Positions 1-8,760 of a stretch of 64,000 nucleotides of DNA are shown one piece after another. Made by a program: the position numbers and the translations under genes. Origin of the DNA: Prauserella isguenensis (GTDB lineage Bacteria > Actinomycetota > Actinomycetes > Mycobacteriales > Pseudonocardiaceae); the NCBI RefSeq assembly GCF_014191605.1, contig NZ_JACHWU010000003.1, positions 124,001 through 188,000 of the forward strand. Direction: 5' to 3'. The notes beneath the pieces are model-generated. The model saw only the letters and a list, made by a program, of their open reading frames with translations, ran no database searches and was not told where the DNA came from. The number at the start of each line of letters is the position of its first letter. Within the stretch, counting starts at the first letter, position 1.

Positions 1-785
1 ACGTCGGCGCCGAACTCGCCGGGCGCCTGCACCATGGTCAGCGCCAGCAGGTCGCCCGCCACGCAGTAAAGCGCCTTGGCCTCCTTGGCCGCCTCGCCGA
101 TGCGCGAGTAGAACTCCGGCTCGCGCAGCACACCGGACACACCGGGGTACTGGACGACCACGCCGAAGAACTCGTCCGGCAGCCCCTGCGACAGCTCACG
201 GACGTCGAGGTCGATGCCGATGACCTCGGCCCGCGTGCGCAGCACCGAAACGGTCTGCGGCAGGCATTCGGCGTCGACGACCAGTGTCGAGGACTTGGCC
301 TTCGACGCGCGGCGCATGAGCATCATCGCCTCGGCGACGGCGGTCGGCTCGTCGAGCATCGAGGCGTTGGCGGTGTCCAGGCCGGTCAGGTCGGACACCA
401 TCGTCTGGAAGTTGAGCAGCGCTTCGAGCCGGCCCTGCGAGATCTCCGGCTGGTACGGCGTGTACGCCGTGTACCAGGCCGGGTTCTCCAGCACGTTCCG
501 TCGGATGACGGCCGGCGTCACTGTGTCGTGATAGCCGAGCCCGATCATCTGGATCATCGGACGGTTCTTCTCCGCGAGTGCGCGCAGCTCGCCGATGGCC
601 TCCTCCTCGGAGGCCGCTTCGGGCAGCGACAGCGCGCCCGACGTCCGAATGGCCGACGGCACCGCGGCGGCGACGAGCGCGTCGAGGCTGCCGTAACCGC
701 ATTCGGCCAGCATTTTTGCCTGCTCCGACTCGGCCGGGCCGATGTGCCGGGGCATGAACGTCGAAGGCAGTGCGGGCACTGTCAT
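1..785 (-). CDS. gcvP: Glycine dehydrogenase (decarboxylating), P-protein, N-terminal part
   Basis: P-protein of the glycine cleavage system; this PLP enzyme decarboxylates glycine and passes the aminomethyl group to the lipoyl H-protein. Only the first ~261 residues are in the window, and the gene runs off the left edge. The translation starts [19 protein letters not shown] and carries the family N-terminal pattern, including [18 protein letters not shown] and [19 protein letters not shown]. The ATG at 785 is preceded by AAGGAG at good spacing. A tandem glycine riboswitch lies directly upstream, which is independent support for the call and implies glycine-dependent expression. The identification is firm; the C-terminal lysine-PLP domain cannot be assessed. 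Confidence 0.96.
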   Translation of the reverse strand, partial: MTVPALPSTFMPRHIGPAESEQAKMLAECGYGSLDALVAAAVPSAIRTSGALSLPEAASEEEAIGELRALAEKNRPMIQMIGLGYHDTVTPAVIRRNVLENPAWYTAYTPYQPEISQGRLEALLNFQTMVSDLTGLDTANASMLDEPTAVAEAMMLMRRASKAKSSTLVVDAECLPQTVSVLRTRAEVIGIDLDVRELSQGLPDEFFGVVVQYPGVSGVLREPEFYSRIGEAAKEAKALYCVAGDLLALTMVQAPGEFGAD

Positions 786-806
786 CGAGGAGCTCCTTTC
801 AAGCGC

Positions 807-849
807 ATGACAGGGATACCCGCCACGCTGGGAACTCCCCCTCTGTCAT
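807..849 (-). promoter_or_regulatory. Candidate expression-platform hairpin between glycine riboswitch and gcvP
   Basis: The arms ATGACAG (807-813) and CTGTCAT (843-849) are perfect inverted repeats, with further G/C pairing possible inside. The element sits between the second aptamer and the gcvP ribosome binding site. Its position suits a structure that couples glycine binding to gcvP expression. That role is inference; no run of U follows, so control of translation is as plausible as termination. Confidence 0.45.
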
Positions 850-853
850 GACA

Positions 854-1016
854 CCTGAGAGTTTCACCGTGCGTACACGGCTTTCACCTTGGGTGAGGCT
901 CACCTGAGCCCACTTTCCAGAGTGGCCTCACCATGGCGGTAACGGTACCTGAGAGATTGTGGGGTCTTTGCTCCTTCGGCGCCTCGCGCTACCAACGCAC
1001 GAGGTCTCTCCCGCTC
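854..1016 (-). promoter_or_regulatory. Tandem glycine riboswitch upstream of gcvP
   Basis: Read on the minus strand, aptamer 1 (about 1016-948) contains GGGAGAGACC, GAAGGAGCAAA and the closing CTCTCAGG (955-948), the glycine aptamer core. Aptamer 2 (about 930-854) contains CTCTGGAAAG, an AAGGTGAAAGC segment and GTGAAACTCTCAGG (closing at 861-854). Two adjacent aptamers ahead of a glycine cleavage gene is the standard glycine riboswitch layout. Glycine binding normally switches on gcv expression. Boundaries are approximate because they were read by eye from the conserved motifs. Confidence 0.92.
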
Positions 1017-1236
1017 ATGGTTCGAGCAGCCTCGATCTTCGGTTATCAGGGGGTTAAACCTACGCGTCGGGCCGGAGCCAGTCCACCCTGCCCGCCTCCG
1101 CAGTGACGTATACCGCGACGCCGTCGACCCGCCGGAGCACCTCCGGCTACTCTGGGTGTACAGACCTCCCTCGGTGACCCCCGGCCGTGGGGAACGATCG
1201 CGCACCCTCGGCACACGCGACCCCCATCCACGCTGG

Positions 1237-2304
1237 TCACAACGCCAAAGCGCTTCGCAGACCGCGGACCGCGGAGCGTCCCGCCCGGGAGGCACCGACC
1301 GTGCTCGCGGACGGACCGTAGCCGACAAGGTGGACGCGCGGCTCGGCCACGACCTCGGTGCCGTTCATCCGGATACCGCCCCCGCGCTCCCGCAGGCCCA
1401 ACGGAGCCAGGTGGTCGAGGGCCGCCCGGAACCCGGTGGCCCACAGAATGACGTCGGCAGGTTCTTCGGTGCCGTCGGACCAGGCCACCCCACTGGGCGT
1501 GATGCGCTCGAACATCGGCCTGCGGTCGAGCACTCCCGCCTCTCGCGCAGCGCGGACCTCGGGGGTGAGCATCAGGCCGGTCACGCTGACGACGCTGCGT
1601 GGCGGTTTGCCTTCGCGGACGCGTTCGTCCACCTCGGCGACGACCTCGCGGCCGTACTCGGGCGTGAACTCCTCGTCGCGGAACACCGGCGGCGTGCGCG
1701 TGACCCACGTCGTGGCCGCGGCGACCGGGGCGATCTCCAACAGCTGCTGCACGGCGGAACTACCCCCTCCGACGACCACGACACGCCGGTCCCGGAACTC
1801 GGCGGCCCCGGTGAAGTCGGCGGTGTGCAACTGCCTGCCGGCGAACGTGCCGCGGCCCGGGTACCACGGCTGGAAGGGGCGGTCCCACGTACCGGTCGCG
1901 TTGACGATCCCGCGGGCGAGCCACGTCTCGGTGAGCGTGTCGACGAGGAATCCGCTCCGCTCGCCGTCGGCGTACCGCACCGAGCGCACGTCGGCAGGCC
2001 GGTGAACCGGCAGATCGAAGGTGCGTTCGTAGCGGGCGAAGTACTCGCTGACGACCTCCGAGGCGGGCCTGTCTGCGTCGGCGTCCTCGAGCGGGAGCCC
2101 CGGCAGGTCGTGCAACCCGTGCACCCTGCCGAGCCGCAGCGACGGCCACCGGTACTGCCACGCTCCGCCGGCCCGTTTGGCGTGGTCGAGGACAACGAAA
2201 CCGGCCTCCGGCGCGAGCCCGGCCCGCCGGAGGAAATAGGCGGCGGACAGCCCCGCCTGCCCCGCGCCGATGACGGCGACGTCCACGGTGTAATCGGCCC
2301 ACAT
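1237..2304 (-). CDS. FAD/NAD(P)-dependent flavin monooxygenase-type oxidoreductase
   Basis: 355-aa flavoprotein of the FMO/CzcO type. An N-terminal FAD-binding Rossmann motif VIGAGQAGLSAAYFLRRAG lies near residues 10-28. A second dinucleotide-binding motif VVVVGGGSSAVQQLL occurs mid-protein, and an ATGF motif (ILWATGFR) follows, as in flavin monooxygenases and related reductases. The substrate is unknown. It is transcribed in the same direction as the molybdenum-hydroxylase genes, 128 bp after the coxG-like gene, so it may oxidise the product of that enzyme; this is inference. No good ribosome binding site precedes the chosen ATG (2304), so the start is uncertain. Confidence 0.8.
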   Translation of the reverse strand: MWADYTVDVAVIGAGQAGLSAAYFLRRAGLAPEAGFVVLDHAKRAGGAWQYRWPSLRLGRVHGLHDLPGLPLEDADADRPASEVVSEYFARYERTFDLPVHRPADVRSVRYADGERSGFLVDTLTETWLARGIVNATGTWDRPFQPWYPGRGTFAGRQLHTADFTGAAEFRDRRVVVVGGGSSAVQQLLEIAPVAAATTWVTRTPPVFRDEEFTPEYGREVVAEVDERVREGKPPRSVVSVTGLMLTPEVRAAREAGVLDRRPMFERITPSGVAWSDGTEEPADVILWATGFRAALDHLAPLGLRERGGGIRMNGTEVVAEPRVHLVGYGPSASTVGASRAGRSAVRGLRSALAL

Positions 2305-2432
2305 ACCGGGTGCAACCCCGCGGGCGCGCCACTCATTCCGGGCACGCCGCGTGCCGCATGGCCCGCCCCGCCTTCGTCCCGACCGGGGGGAATCACTGCG
2401 GCCCCTGGCGGCGATCCGCCGCACCGCCACGG

Positions 2433-3248
2433 TCAGGTGTCGGCGCCGCCCTGCTTCTTCCCGCACAGCAGGCGGATGATGGCGATCACGCCGACCAGGG
2501 CGACGAGACCGCCGATCATCGGCGCGGCACGTTTGGCGACCGACGCGCCCGCGTAGTCGAACAGGTCGATGGCCTCGGCCTCCCGGCCGCCACCGGGTTT
2601 GACCGACTCGAGCTGCGGTTTCTCCGGCTCCGGCGGCGGAGACGCCGCGGCCGCACCGCTCGCGATGGCCGACCCACCTCCGGCACCCGGGGTCGTGTCC
2701 CGGCCCGACGATGCCGCGGGGCCCGCCGAACCGCCGTCCGTACCCGACGTACCCGCCGCGCTCGACGTTCCTGCCGACTCCGACGAGCTCGACGCAGCCG
2801 AGGAGTCCGATCCCAGTTCGGCCGACAGGTTCTCGGCGAAACTGTCGAGGATCTTGCCGCCCACCTCGGAGATCATGCCGCGGCCGAACTGGGCCGGTTT
2901 ACCGGTCACGTTCAGGTCCGTGGCGACCGCACCCTTCGTGCTGCCGCCCTCGGCCGTCAGGGTCACGGTGACCGTCGCCGCCGCCGTGCCCGCGCCCCGG
3001 GAGTCCTTGCCGGACGCCTTGATCGTGATCTCCCGCGACGTCTCGTTCTTCTCGAGAAACTCGCCGTTGCCCTTGTAGAGCAGGGAGACCGGGCCCAGCT
3101 TGACCTTCACCGTGCCCTTGAACGTGTCGCCCTCGACGGACGTCAGCGTGGCCCCGGGCATGCACGGCGCCACGCGCTCCGGGTCGATGATCGCCTGCCA
3201 CACCTCGTCGATGGGTGCCGGGACGGTGAATTCGTGGTCCAGCCGCAC
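2433..3248 (-). CDS. coxG: SRPBCC-family CoxG-like protein with C-terminal membrane anchor
   Basis: 271-aa protein. Residues ~1-150 form a CoxG/SRPBCC fold: the start RLDHEFTVPAPIDEVWQAI and the PCMPGATL segment are diagnostic. Then come a low-complexity Ser/Ala/Gly linker (~155-215) and a C-terminal helix (APMIGGLVALVGVIAIIRLL). CoxG is known from Oligotropha to help recruit the CO dehydrogenase to the membrane, which matches the anchor seen here. The GTG start at 3248 has an excellent AAGGAGG upstream; a longer open frame to 3728 is not needed. It is the last cox gene of the cluster, separated from coxM by 197 bp holding a hairpin and short repeats. Confidence 0.85.
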   Translation of the reverse strand: MRLDHEFTVPAPIDEVWQAIIDPERVAPCMPGATLTSVEGDTFKGTVKVKLGPVSLLYKGNGEFLEKNETSREITIKASGKDSRGAGTAAATVTVTLTAEGGSTKGAVATDLNVTGKPAQFGRGMISEVGGKILDSFAENLSAELGSDSSAASSSSESAGTSSAAGTSGTDGGSAGPAASSGRDTTPGAGGGSAIASGAAAASPPPEPEKPQLESVKPGGGREAEAIDLFDYAGASVAKRAAPMIGGLVALVGVIAIIRLLCGKKQGGADT

Positions 3249-3270
3249 GGGCCGACCTCCTTCCTCGATA

Positions 3271-3296
3271 CCTGCGCTCGATGCCTGCGCTCGATG
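3271..3296. repeat. Two tandem copies of a 13-bp repeat
   Basis: CCTGCGCTCGATG occurs twice head-to-tail (3271-3283, 3284-3296) in the coxM-coxG gap. Another 13-mer, CCTCGGTGCGCCG, is repeated at 3307-3319 and 3352-3364. Function is unknown. Confidence 0.7.
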
Positions 3297-3396
3297 CGCC
3301 TTGCTCCCTCGGTGCGCCGCGGTCCCGCCTCGATGACTCGATCGCTCGGTACCTCGGTGCGCCGTCGTCTTCGTTGCCCACGTCCGTGAACCGCGA

Positions 3397-3430
3397 GGGC
3401 ACCGCGGACCGTTGGCGGCCCGCGGTGCCC
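3397..3430 (-). terminator. Hairpin downstream of coxM
   Basis: The arms GGGCACCGCGG (3397-3407) and CCGCGGTGCCC (3420-3430) form a perfect 11-bp stem with a 12-nt loop, starting 15 nt after the coxM stop. There is no U tract. It could terminate or attenuate transcription between coxM and the coxG-like gene. Confidence 0.5.
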
Positions 3431-3445
3431 TGCCGGTCACGGCGG

Positions 3446-4300
3446 TCAGCCGGCCATCGCCGCCTCGACGGCACGTCCCGTCAACACCCTGGCCAGGTGC
3501 TGCCGATACTCGACGTCGGCGTTGCCGTCGACGGTCGGGCTCGTGCCTTCCGCGGCGTGTTCGGCGGCCGCCCGGATCGTCTCGGCGTCGGCCGACCTGC
3601 CCACGAGGGCCTGTTCCACCGCGGTCGCCCGCACCGGAATGGAGGCCATGTTGGTCAGTCCGATCCGGGCCTCGGTGATCGTGCCGCCCTCGGCGCGGAC
3701 CGTGGCCGCCACCGCGACCATCGACCACGCCTGTGCGACGCGGTTGAACTTCTCGTAGTGCGCCGACCAGCCCGTGTGCTTCGGTATCCGCACCTCGACG
3801 AGGATGTCCTCCGGCGCCAGCGACGTCGTGAAGAAGTCCTGGAAGAACTCCGCGGCCGACGCGGTGCGGCGGCCTCCGGTGCCCTGGATGACCATCTCCG
3901 CATCCAGCGCCAGCGCCGGCGCGAGGAGGTCACCCGCAGGGTCGGCGTGCGCCAGCGAACCACCGAACGTGCCCCGATGCCGCACCTGCGGGTCGGCGAC
4001 CGTGTCCGTGGCCCTGGCCAGCAACAACGCGTGGTCGTGCACGAGCGGGTCACGCTGCACGTCGTAGTGCGTGCTCATCGCACCGATCACGACGGCATCG
4101 CCCTCGTCGCGCACCCCCTTCAGCTCACCGATCTTGCCGAGATCCACGACCGTGGTCGGTGCGGCGAGGCGCATCCGCAGTACGGGCAGCAGGCTCTGCC
4201 CGCCGGCCAGCACCTTGGCGTCCTCGCCCGCGTCGGCGAGCGCACGCACCGCCTCGTCCACAGTGGACGGTGCTACGTAGTCGAACGGAGCGGGGATCAC
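3446..4300 (-). CDS. coxM: Molybdenum hydroxylase FAD-binding medium subunit (CoxM-like)
   Basis: 284-aa FAD subunit of a xanthine oxidase-family heterotrimer, passing electrons from the 2Fe-2S subunit to FAD and then to an acceptor. It starts with [18 protein letters not shown] and carries the FAD pyrophosphate motif AGGQSLLPVLRMR and the second motif TFGGSLAHADPAGD, both typical of CoxM/CutM. The length matches the family (~280-300 aa). The GTG start at 4300 overlaps the coxL stop by 4 bp (GTGA), showing translational coupling. Complex assembly with CoxL and CoxS is known for the family; the substrate is not shown by this subunit. Confidence 0.93.
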   Translation of the reverse strand: MIPAPFDYVAPSTVDEAVRALADAGEDAKVLAGGQSLLPVLRMRLAAPTTVVDLGKIGELKGVRDEGDAVVIGAMSTHYDVQRDPLVHDHALLLARATDTVADPQVRHRGTFGGSLAHADPAGDLLAPALALDAEMVIQGTGGRRTASAAEFFQDFFTTSLAPEDILVEVRIPKHTGWSAHYEKFNRVAQAWSMVAVAATVRAEGGTITEARIGLTNMASIPVRATAVEQALVGRSADAETIRAAAEHAAEGTSPTVDGNADVEYRQHLARVLTGRAVEAAMAG

Positions 4301-6738
4301 TGCGCACCTCCGTGTGCTGAGTCGATCGAGCCGAGTCCGCCACCGGCCTCGGCTCCGGGGCCGCCTGCGGCGGCGTCGCCCTCGTGGACGGCGCGCCACA
4401 CGCGCATCGGACTGAGGGGCATCTCGATGTCGTTGACGCCGTGGTGTCGCACCGCGTCCACGACCGAGTTGACCACGGCCGGGGTCGAGGCGATGGTGCC
4501 CGCCTCGCCGACGCCCTTGACCCCGAGCGGGTTCGACGTCGCGGCCGTCTCGGTGCGGTCGGTGGTGAACGACGGCAGGTCCATCGCCGACGGCAACAGG
4601 TAGTCGGCGAACGTGCCCGAGGTGAGCGTGCCGAACTCGTCGTACACCGCTTCCTCGAACAGCGCCTGGGCGATGCCCTGCGCCAGCCCGCCGTGCATCT
4701 GCCCTTCGACGATCAGAGGGTTGATGACCTTGCCGATGTCGTCGACGCAGACGTACGAGCGCAGCCGCACCCGACCGGTCTCGGTGTCGACCTCCGTCGC
4801 GCACAGGTGCGTGCCGTGGGGGAACGAGAAGTTCTCCGGGTCGAACACGGCCTCGGAGTCCAATGTGGGCTCCACGCCCTCCGGCAGGTCGTGCGCCGCG
4901 AACACCGCGAGCGCCACGTCCTGGATGGCCGTCGAGGTGTCCGTGCCGCGGACGGTGAACTTGCCGTCGGCGAACTCGAGGTCGTCCTCGGAGGCCTCCA
5001 TCAGGTGCGCGGCGACCTTCCGGGCCTTGGCGATCACCTTCTCCGCGGCCTTGACCACGGCGATACCGCCGACGGTCAGCGACCGCGAACCGTAGGTGTC
5101 GAGGCCCTTGTGCGAGGACTGCGTGTCGCCGTGCAGGATCTCGATGTCGTCGAATCCCACCCCGAGCTGGTCGGCGACGATCTGGCTCCACGCCGTCTCG
5201 TGCCCCTGTCCGTGCGGTGAGGCACCCGTGACCACCTCGACCTTGCCGGTCGGCAGCATGCGAATCGCCGCGTGTTCCCAGCCGCCCGCGCCGTAGTCGA
5301 GCGAGCCGAGCACCCGGGACGGTGCGAGACCGCACATCTCGGTGAACGTCGAGATGCCGATGCCGAGCTGGACCCGGTCTCCGCGCTCCCGGCGTTCGCG
5401 TTGTTCGCGGCGCAGTCCGTCGTAGTCGAACAGCTGCATCGCCTTGGCCGTCGCGGCCTCGTAGTTGCCCGAGTCGTAGGTCAGCGTGGAGACCGTGGTG
5501 TACGGGAACTCGTCATGCTTGATCCAGTTCTTCTCTCGCAGCTCCATCGGGTCCATGCCGAGCTCGGCCGCGAGCTCGTCCATGATCCGCTCGATGGCGA
5601 ACGTCGCCTCCGGCCTGCCCGCCCCGCGATAGGCGTCGGTGAGCGTGGTGTTGGTGAACACCGTGGTGCAGGAGAAGCGGTAGGCCGGGACCTTGTAGAT
5701 CGCGTTGAACATGAACGCGCCGAGCACCGGGACACCGCCACCGACGATGCCGAGGTAGGCGCCCATGTCGGCGAGCAGGTCGACCTTCAGGCCCGTGATG
5801 GTGCCGTCCCGGGATGCCGAGATCGTGATGTCCTGCATCTGGTCACGGCCGTGGTGGGCGGACACCATCGTCTCGGAGCGCGACTCGGTCCACTTCACGG
5901 GTTTGCCGAGCTTCTGCGCCACCACCACCGCGGCGCACTCCTCGGGAGTCACCGCGAGCTTGCCGCCGAAGCCACCGCCCACGTCGGGGGCGATCACCCG
6001 CACCTGGTGTTCCGGCAGACCGAGCGTCATCGCCACCATCGTCTTGAGGATGTGCGGCACCTGCGTGGCCGACCACATCGTCAGCTGGGGTGCCGTGGGG
6101 TCCACGACGACCGACCGCGGCTCCATGAACGCGGGCACCAGCCGCTGCTGGCGGAACCGGCGGGTGACCACGACTTCGGAGCTGCTGATGGCCTGCTGCA
6201 CGTCACCACCGGAGCCGGCCTCCGCGGAGTCGAAGATCCACTCGGCGCTCTTGTTCGTGCCCATGTCCTCGTGCACCAGCGGGGCGCCATCGGCGACGGC
6301 GTCGTCGACGCCCAGCACCACGGGCAGGTCGTCGTAGTCGACGTCGATCTCGGCGAGCGCGTCCTCGGCCTCGGCGGCACTGCGCGCGATCACCACGGCG
6401 ACCGCTTCACCCGCGAAGTTCACTGTGCCCTGCGCGAGCATCGGCCTGCGCGGGGTCTTCTGGTCGGGGGTGATCGGCCATGCATTGGGCATACCGACCT
6501 CCCCGCCCGGATCGAGGTCGTCGCCCGTGTACACCGCGATCACGCCCGGCATCTCCTTGGCCGCCGACGTGTCCATGGCGGTGATCCGCGCGTGAGCCGT
6601 CGGACTGCGCAGGAAGGCCATGTGGACCAGGCCCGGCAGCGCGATGTTGTCGGTCCAGCGGGTACGGCCGGTGATGAGGCGCTCGTCCTCCTTCCGGACG
6701 CGCGCCCGGCCGACCTCCGGTTCGGCCATGGCGGTCAT
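4297..6738 (-). CDS. coxL: Molybdenum hydroxylase large subunit, form II CoxL type
   Basis: 813-aa molybdopterin-cytosine-dinucleotide subunit. Residues ~10-140 are the Ald_Xan_dh_C 'hammerhead' domain and the rest is the Mo-binding domain. [10 protein letters not shown] lies at ~251-260, and a GVGEAGT segment near the C-terminus carries the expected catalytic Glu. The active-site loop reads AYRGAGR (369-375). Form I CO dehydrogenases have AYXCSFR with a Cys that binds copper; AYRGAGR is the form II signature, so CO oxidation is not supported. A nearby hydroxylated aromatic, heterocycle or aldehyde substrate is more likely. The first ATG (6738) overlaps the coxS stop by 4 bp and is preferred over a second ATG three codons later. 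Confidence 0.93.
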   Translation of the reverse strand: MTAMAEPEVGRARVRKEDERLITGRTRWTDNIALPGLVHMAFLRSPTAHARITAMDTSAAKEMPGVIAVYTGDDLDPGGEVGMPNAWPITPDQKTPRRPMLAQGTVNFAGEAVAVVIARSAAEAEDALAEIDVDYDDLPVVLGVDDAVADGAPLVHEDMGTNKSAEWIFDSAEAGSGGDVQQAISSSEVVVTRRFRQQRLVPAFMEPRSVVVDPTAPQLTMWSATQVPHILKTMVAMTLGLPEHQVRVIAPDVGGGFGGKLAVTPEECAAVVVAQKLGKPVKWTESRSETMVSAHHGRDQMQDITISASRDGTITGLKVDLLADMGAYLGIVGGGVPVLGAFMFNAIYKVPAYRFSCTTVFTNTTLTDAYRGAGRPEATFAIERIMDELAAELGMDPMELREKNWIKHDEFPYTTVSTLTYDSGNYEAATAKAMQLFDYDGLRREQRERRERGDRVQLGIGISTFTEMCGLAPSRVLGSLDYGAGGWEHAAIRMLPTGKVEVVTGASPHGQGHETAWSQIVADQLGVGFDDIEILHGDTQSSHKGLDTYGSRSLTVGGIAVVKAAEKVIAKARKVAAHLMEASEDDLEFADGKFTVRGTDTSTAIQDVALAVFAAHDLPEGVEPTLDSEAVFDPENFSFPHGTHLCATEVDTETGRVRLRSYVCVDDIGKVINPLIVEGQMHGGLAQGIAQALFEEAVYDEFGTLTSGTFADYLLPSAMDLPSFTTDRTETAATSNPLGVKGVGEAGTIASTPAVVNSVVDAVRHHGVNDIEMPLSPMRVWRAVHEGDAAAGGPGAEAGGGLGSIDSAHGGAQ

Positions 6739-7268
6739 GCGTCACCTCCGACACCTGTCGTGGTGCGCTCGCCGTCGGCGACCTGTTCGGCCTCCGGGCC
6801 CGCACCCGGCCGCATGTGCCCTGCCGCGTCGCGCACGGCGCGGACGATGTTCTGATAACCGGTACAGCGGCAGAGGTTTCCTTCGAGTCCTTCGCGGACG
6901 GCCTCCTCGTCAGGGTTGGGATTGTCAGCCAGCAGGTCGATCGACTGCATGATCATGCCGGGGGTGCAGAACCCGCACTGCAACGCGTGGTTGTCGCGGA
7001 AGGCCTGCTGCACCGGGTGGAGCTGCCCGTCACGGGCGAGCCCCTCCACCGTGGTGACCTCGCCGCCGTCCGCCTGAACGGCCAGTACCGAACAGGACTT
7101 CACGCTCTGCCCGTTGAGATGCACGGTGCAGGCGCCGCAGTTACTCGTGTCGCAGCCGACGACGGTTCCGGTCTTGCCGAGCTTCTCCCGCAAGTGGTGC
7201 ACGAGCAGGGTCCGCGGTTCGACTTCGTCCGTGTAGCCGGTCCCGTCGACGGTGACGGTGATGCGCAT
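6735..7268 (-). CDS. coxS: Molybdenum hydroxylase 2Fe-2S small subunit (CoxS-like)
   Basis: 177-aa iron-sulfur subunit with two [2Fe-2S] clusters. The plant-ferredoxin-like N-terminal cluster uses C39, C44, C47 and C59 ([12 protein letters not shown]). The C-terminal helical cluster uses C98, C101, C132 and C134 (QCGFCTPGM and [10 protein letters not shown]). The C-terminus after ~145 is a longer, charged tail than usual. The start MRITVTVDG at 7268 follows AGGAGG at good spacing. It is the first structural gene of the coxSLM set, and 367 bp of noncoding sequence precede it, so it may have its own promoter. Confidence 0.95.
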   Translation of the reverse strand: MRITVTVDGTGYTDEVEPRTLLVHHLREKLGKTGTVVGCDTSNCGACTVHLNGQSVKSCSVLAVQADGGEVTTVEGLARDGQLHPVQQAFRDNHALQCGFCTPGMIMQSIDLLADNPNPDEEAVREGLEGNLCRCTGYQNIVRAVRDAAGHMRPGAGPEAEQVADGERTTTGVGGDA

Positions 7269-7635
7269 GGGGCCTCCTGTGGTGGCTCGGTCCGCCGGGT
7301 GTGGACGGGCCGCGTGGAACGGCCGGAGCCGACCGCCTCCTACGGTGATCGGCTTCACACTCGAGCCTGCTACGTCTGCCCTCGCTCGACAACCCCGATC
7401 TTGGGTGCGCGTCCGGGTGATTTCCGCATTCGGCGGAGTTCGGCCTGGAAGACCGCATTGCGGTCGCAGCAACTATCCCCCGATCGGCGGTACGAAGGGT
7501 CCGTTCGCGCCGTTGCCGGTAGCCCACTCCCCGCAGTCGGGCGTGTGCCGTCCGCCGTCCCTCGGCGTGACCCGTGGCCCCTCGGCGTCGTCCGTCGGCG
7601 TCGGGGTCTCTCCGCGTCGGGGTCTCTGGGCGTCG
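7269..7635. promoter_or_regulatory. 367-bp intergenic region before coxS with a perfect palindrome and a short tandem repeat
   Basis: No coding sequence is supported here. At 7451-7465 the sequence GACCGCATTGCGGTC is a perfect inverted repeat (7-bp arms, 1-nt centre), about 185 nt upstream of coxS, and could bind a dimeric regulator. At 7598-7627 GCGTCGGGGTCTCT occurs twice with a 16-bp period near the end of xdhC. This is the only long gap inside the cox gene series, so it is the likeliest site for a coxSLM promoter; no confident -35/-10 pair is visible. Confidence 0.5.
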
Positions 7636-8760
7636 TCAGCGTTGCTGTTCGGTGTGGATCCGGCCGTCGACGTCGGTCAGCCTGCGACCACCGCCGCCCC
7701 ACTTCAACGCGATGATCTCCGCCGCGATCGACACCGCGGTCTCCTCGGGGGTCCGCGCGCCGAGGTCCAGGCCGATCGGGGAGGCGAGCCGTTTGAACTC
7801 GGCGTCGGTCAGGCCCGCCTCACGCAGCCGGGCCAGCCGGTCGTCGTGTGTGCGCCGCGAGCCCATCGCCCCGACGTACCCGACGTCGAGCCGCAGCGCG
7901 ACCTCCAGCACGGGCACGTCGAACTTCGGGTCGTGCGTGAGCACGGCGATCACGGTGCGCCGGTCGATCCGCCCGGCGTCGGCCTCGGCCTTCAGGTACC
8001 GGTGCGGCCAGTCGACGATGACCTCGTCGGCATCGGGGAACCGCGTCGTCGTCGCGAACACCGGGCGCGCGTCGCAGACCGTCACCTCGTAGCCGAGGTA
8101 GGCGCCCATGCGCGCCATCGCCGCGGCGAAGTCGATCGCACCGAACACGAGCATCCGTGGCGGCGGCTCGAAGGTGTTGACGAACACCGACATCCCCTCG
8201 CCGCGCCGCTGTCCGTCCGGCCCGTAGTGCAGCGTGCCGGAGCGGCCCCCCGCGAGCATGCCGCGGGCGTCGTCCAGCACCGCGTCGTCGATGCGGTCCG
8301 ACCCCAGACCGCCCCGGGCCTCCTCCGGCCACACCAGCATCCGCCTGCCCTGCAACTCGGCGTCGGGATGCTCGATCGTGGTCACCAGCGCCACCGGGTT
8401 GCCTTCCCGCACCGAGGCGACGAGTTCGGGCAGGTCGGGCATCGAGTCGCGGTCGATGCGCTCGACGAAGATGTCGATGATGCCGCCGCAGGTCAGGCCC
8501 ACGGCGAACGCGTCGTCGTCGCTGACGCCGTAGCGCTGCAGCACAGGCTCACCGTCGGCGATCACCTGTTGTGCGAGTTCGTAGACCGCCCCTTCGACGC
8601 AACCGCCGGACACACTGCCGACCGCTTCGCCGTCACCGCCCACGAGCATCGCCGCCCCGGGCGCCCGGGGAGCCGACGAGAAGGTCGCGACCACGGTGCC
8701 GATGCCGACCGTCGCCCCCGCTTCCCACCGGCGGTACACCTCGTCCAGCACGTCATGCAT
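7636..8760 (-). CDS. xdhC: XdhC/CoxI-family molybdenum cofactor insertion protein
   Basis: 374-aa XdhC-family protein. Such proteins bind the cytosine-dinucleotide form of molybdenum cofactor, help sulfurate it and hand it to the large subunit of xanthine dehydrogenase-type enzymes. The N-terminal XdhC/CoxI domain has GSVSGGCVEGAVYE and LTCGGIIDIFVE; the C-terminal Rossmann domain has VFGAIDFAAAMARMG and the DARPVFA and GYVGAMGSRRT motifs. Length is normal. It overlaps the 3' end of coxE by 8 bp. Its presence with coxE, coxD and mocA shows the locus carries its own maturation set. Confidence 0.92.
   Translation of the reverse strand: MHDVLDEVYRRWEAGATVGIGTVVATFSSAPRAPGAAMLVGGDGEAVGSVSGGCVEGAVYELAQQVIADGEPVLQRYGVSDDDAFAVGLTCGGIIDIFVERIDRDSMPDLPELVASVREGNPVALVTTIEHPDAELQGRRMLVWPEEARGGLGSDRIDDAVLDDARGMLAGGRSGTLHYGPDGQRRGEGMSVFVNTFEPPPRMLVFGAIDFAAAMARMGAYLGYEVTVCDARPVFATTTRFPDADEVIVDWPHRYLKAEADAGRIDRRTVIAVLTHDPKFDVPVLEVALRLDVGYVGAMGSRRTHDDRLARLREAGLTDAEFKRLASPIGLDLGARTPEETAVSIAAEIIALKWGGGGRRLTDVDGRIHTEQQR

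Noticed and set aside
3249-3728. coxG-like protein starting at 3728
   Set aside because: The extra region is low-complexity and repeat-derived, while GTG 3248 has AAGGAGG and gives the normal CoxG N-terminus.
1156-4603. Long plus-strand open frames opposite the FMO and coxGM genes
   Set aside because: High G+C creates open antisense frames; the translations are low-complexity Arg/Ala/Gly/Pro and have no motifs.
4297-6738. Reading CoxL as a true aerobic CO dehydrogenase
   Set aside because: The active-site loop is AYRGAGR, not the form I AYXCSFR.
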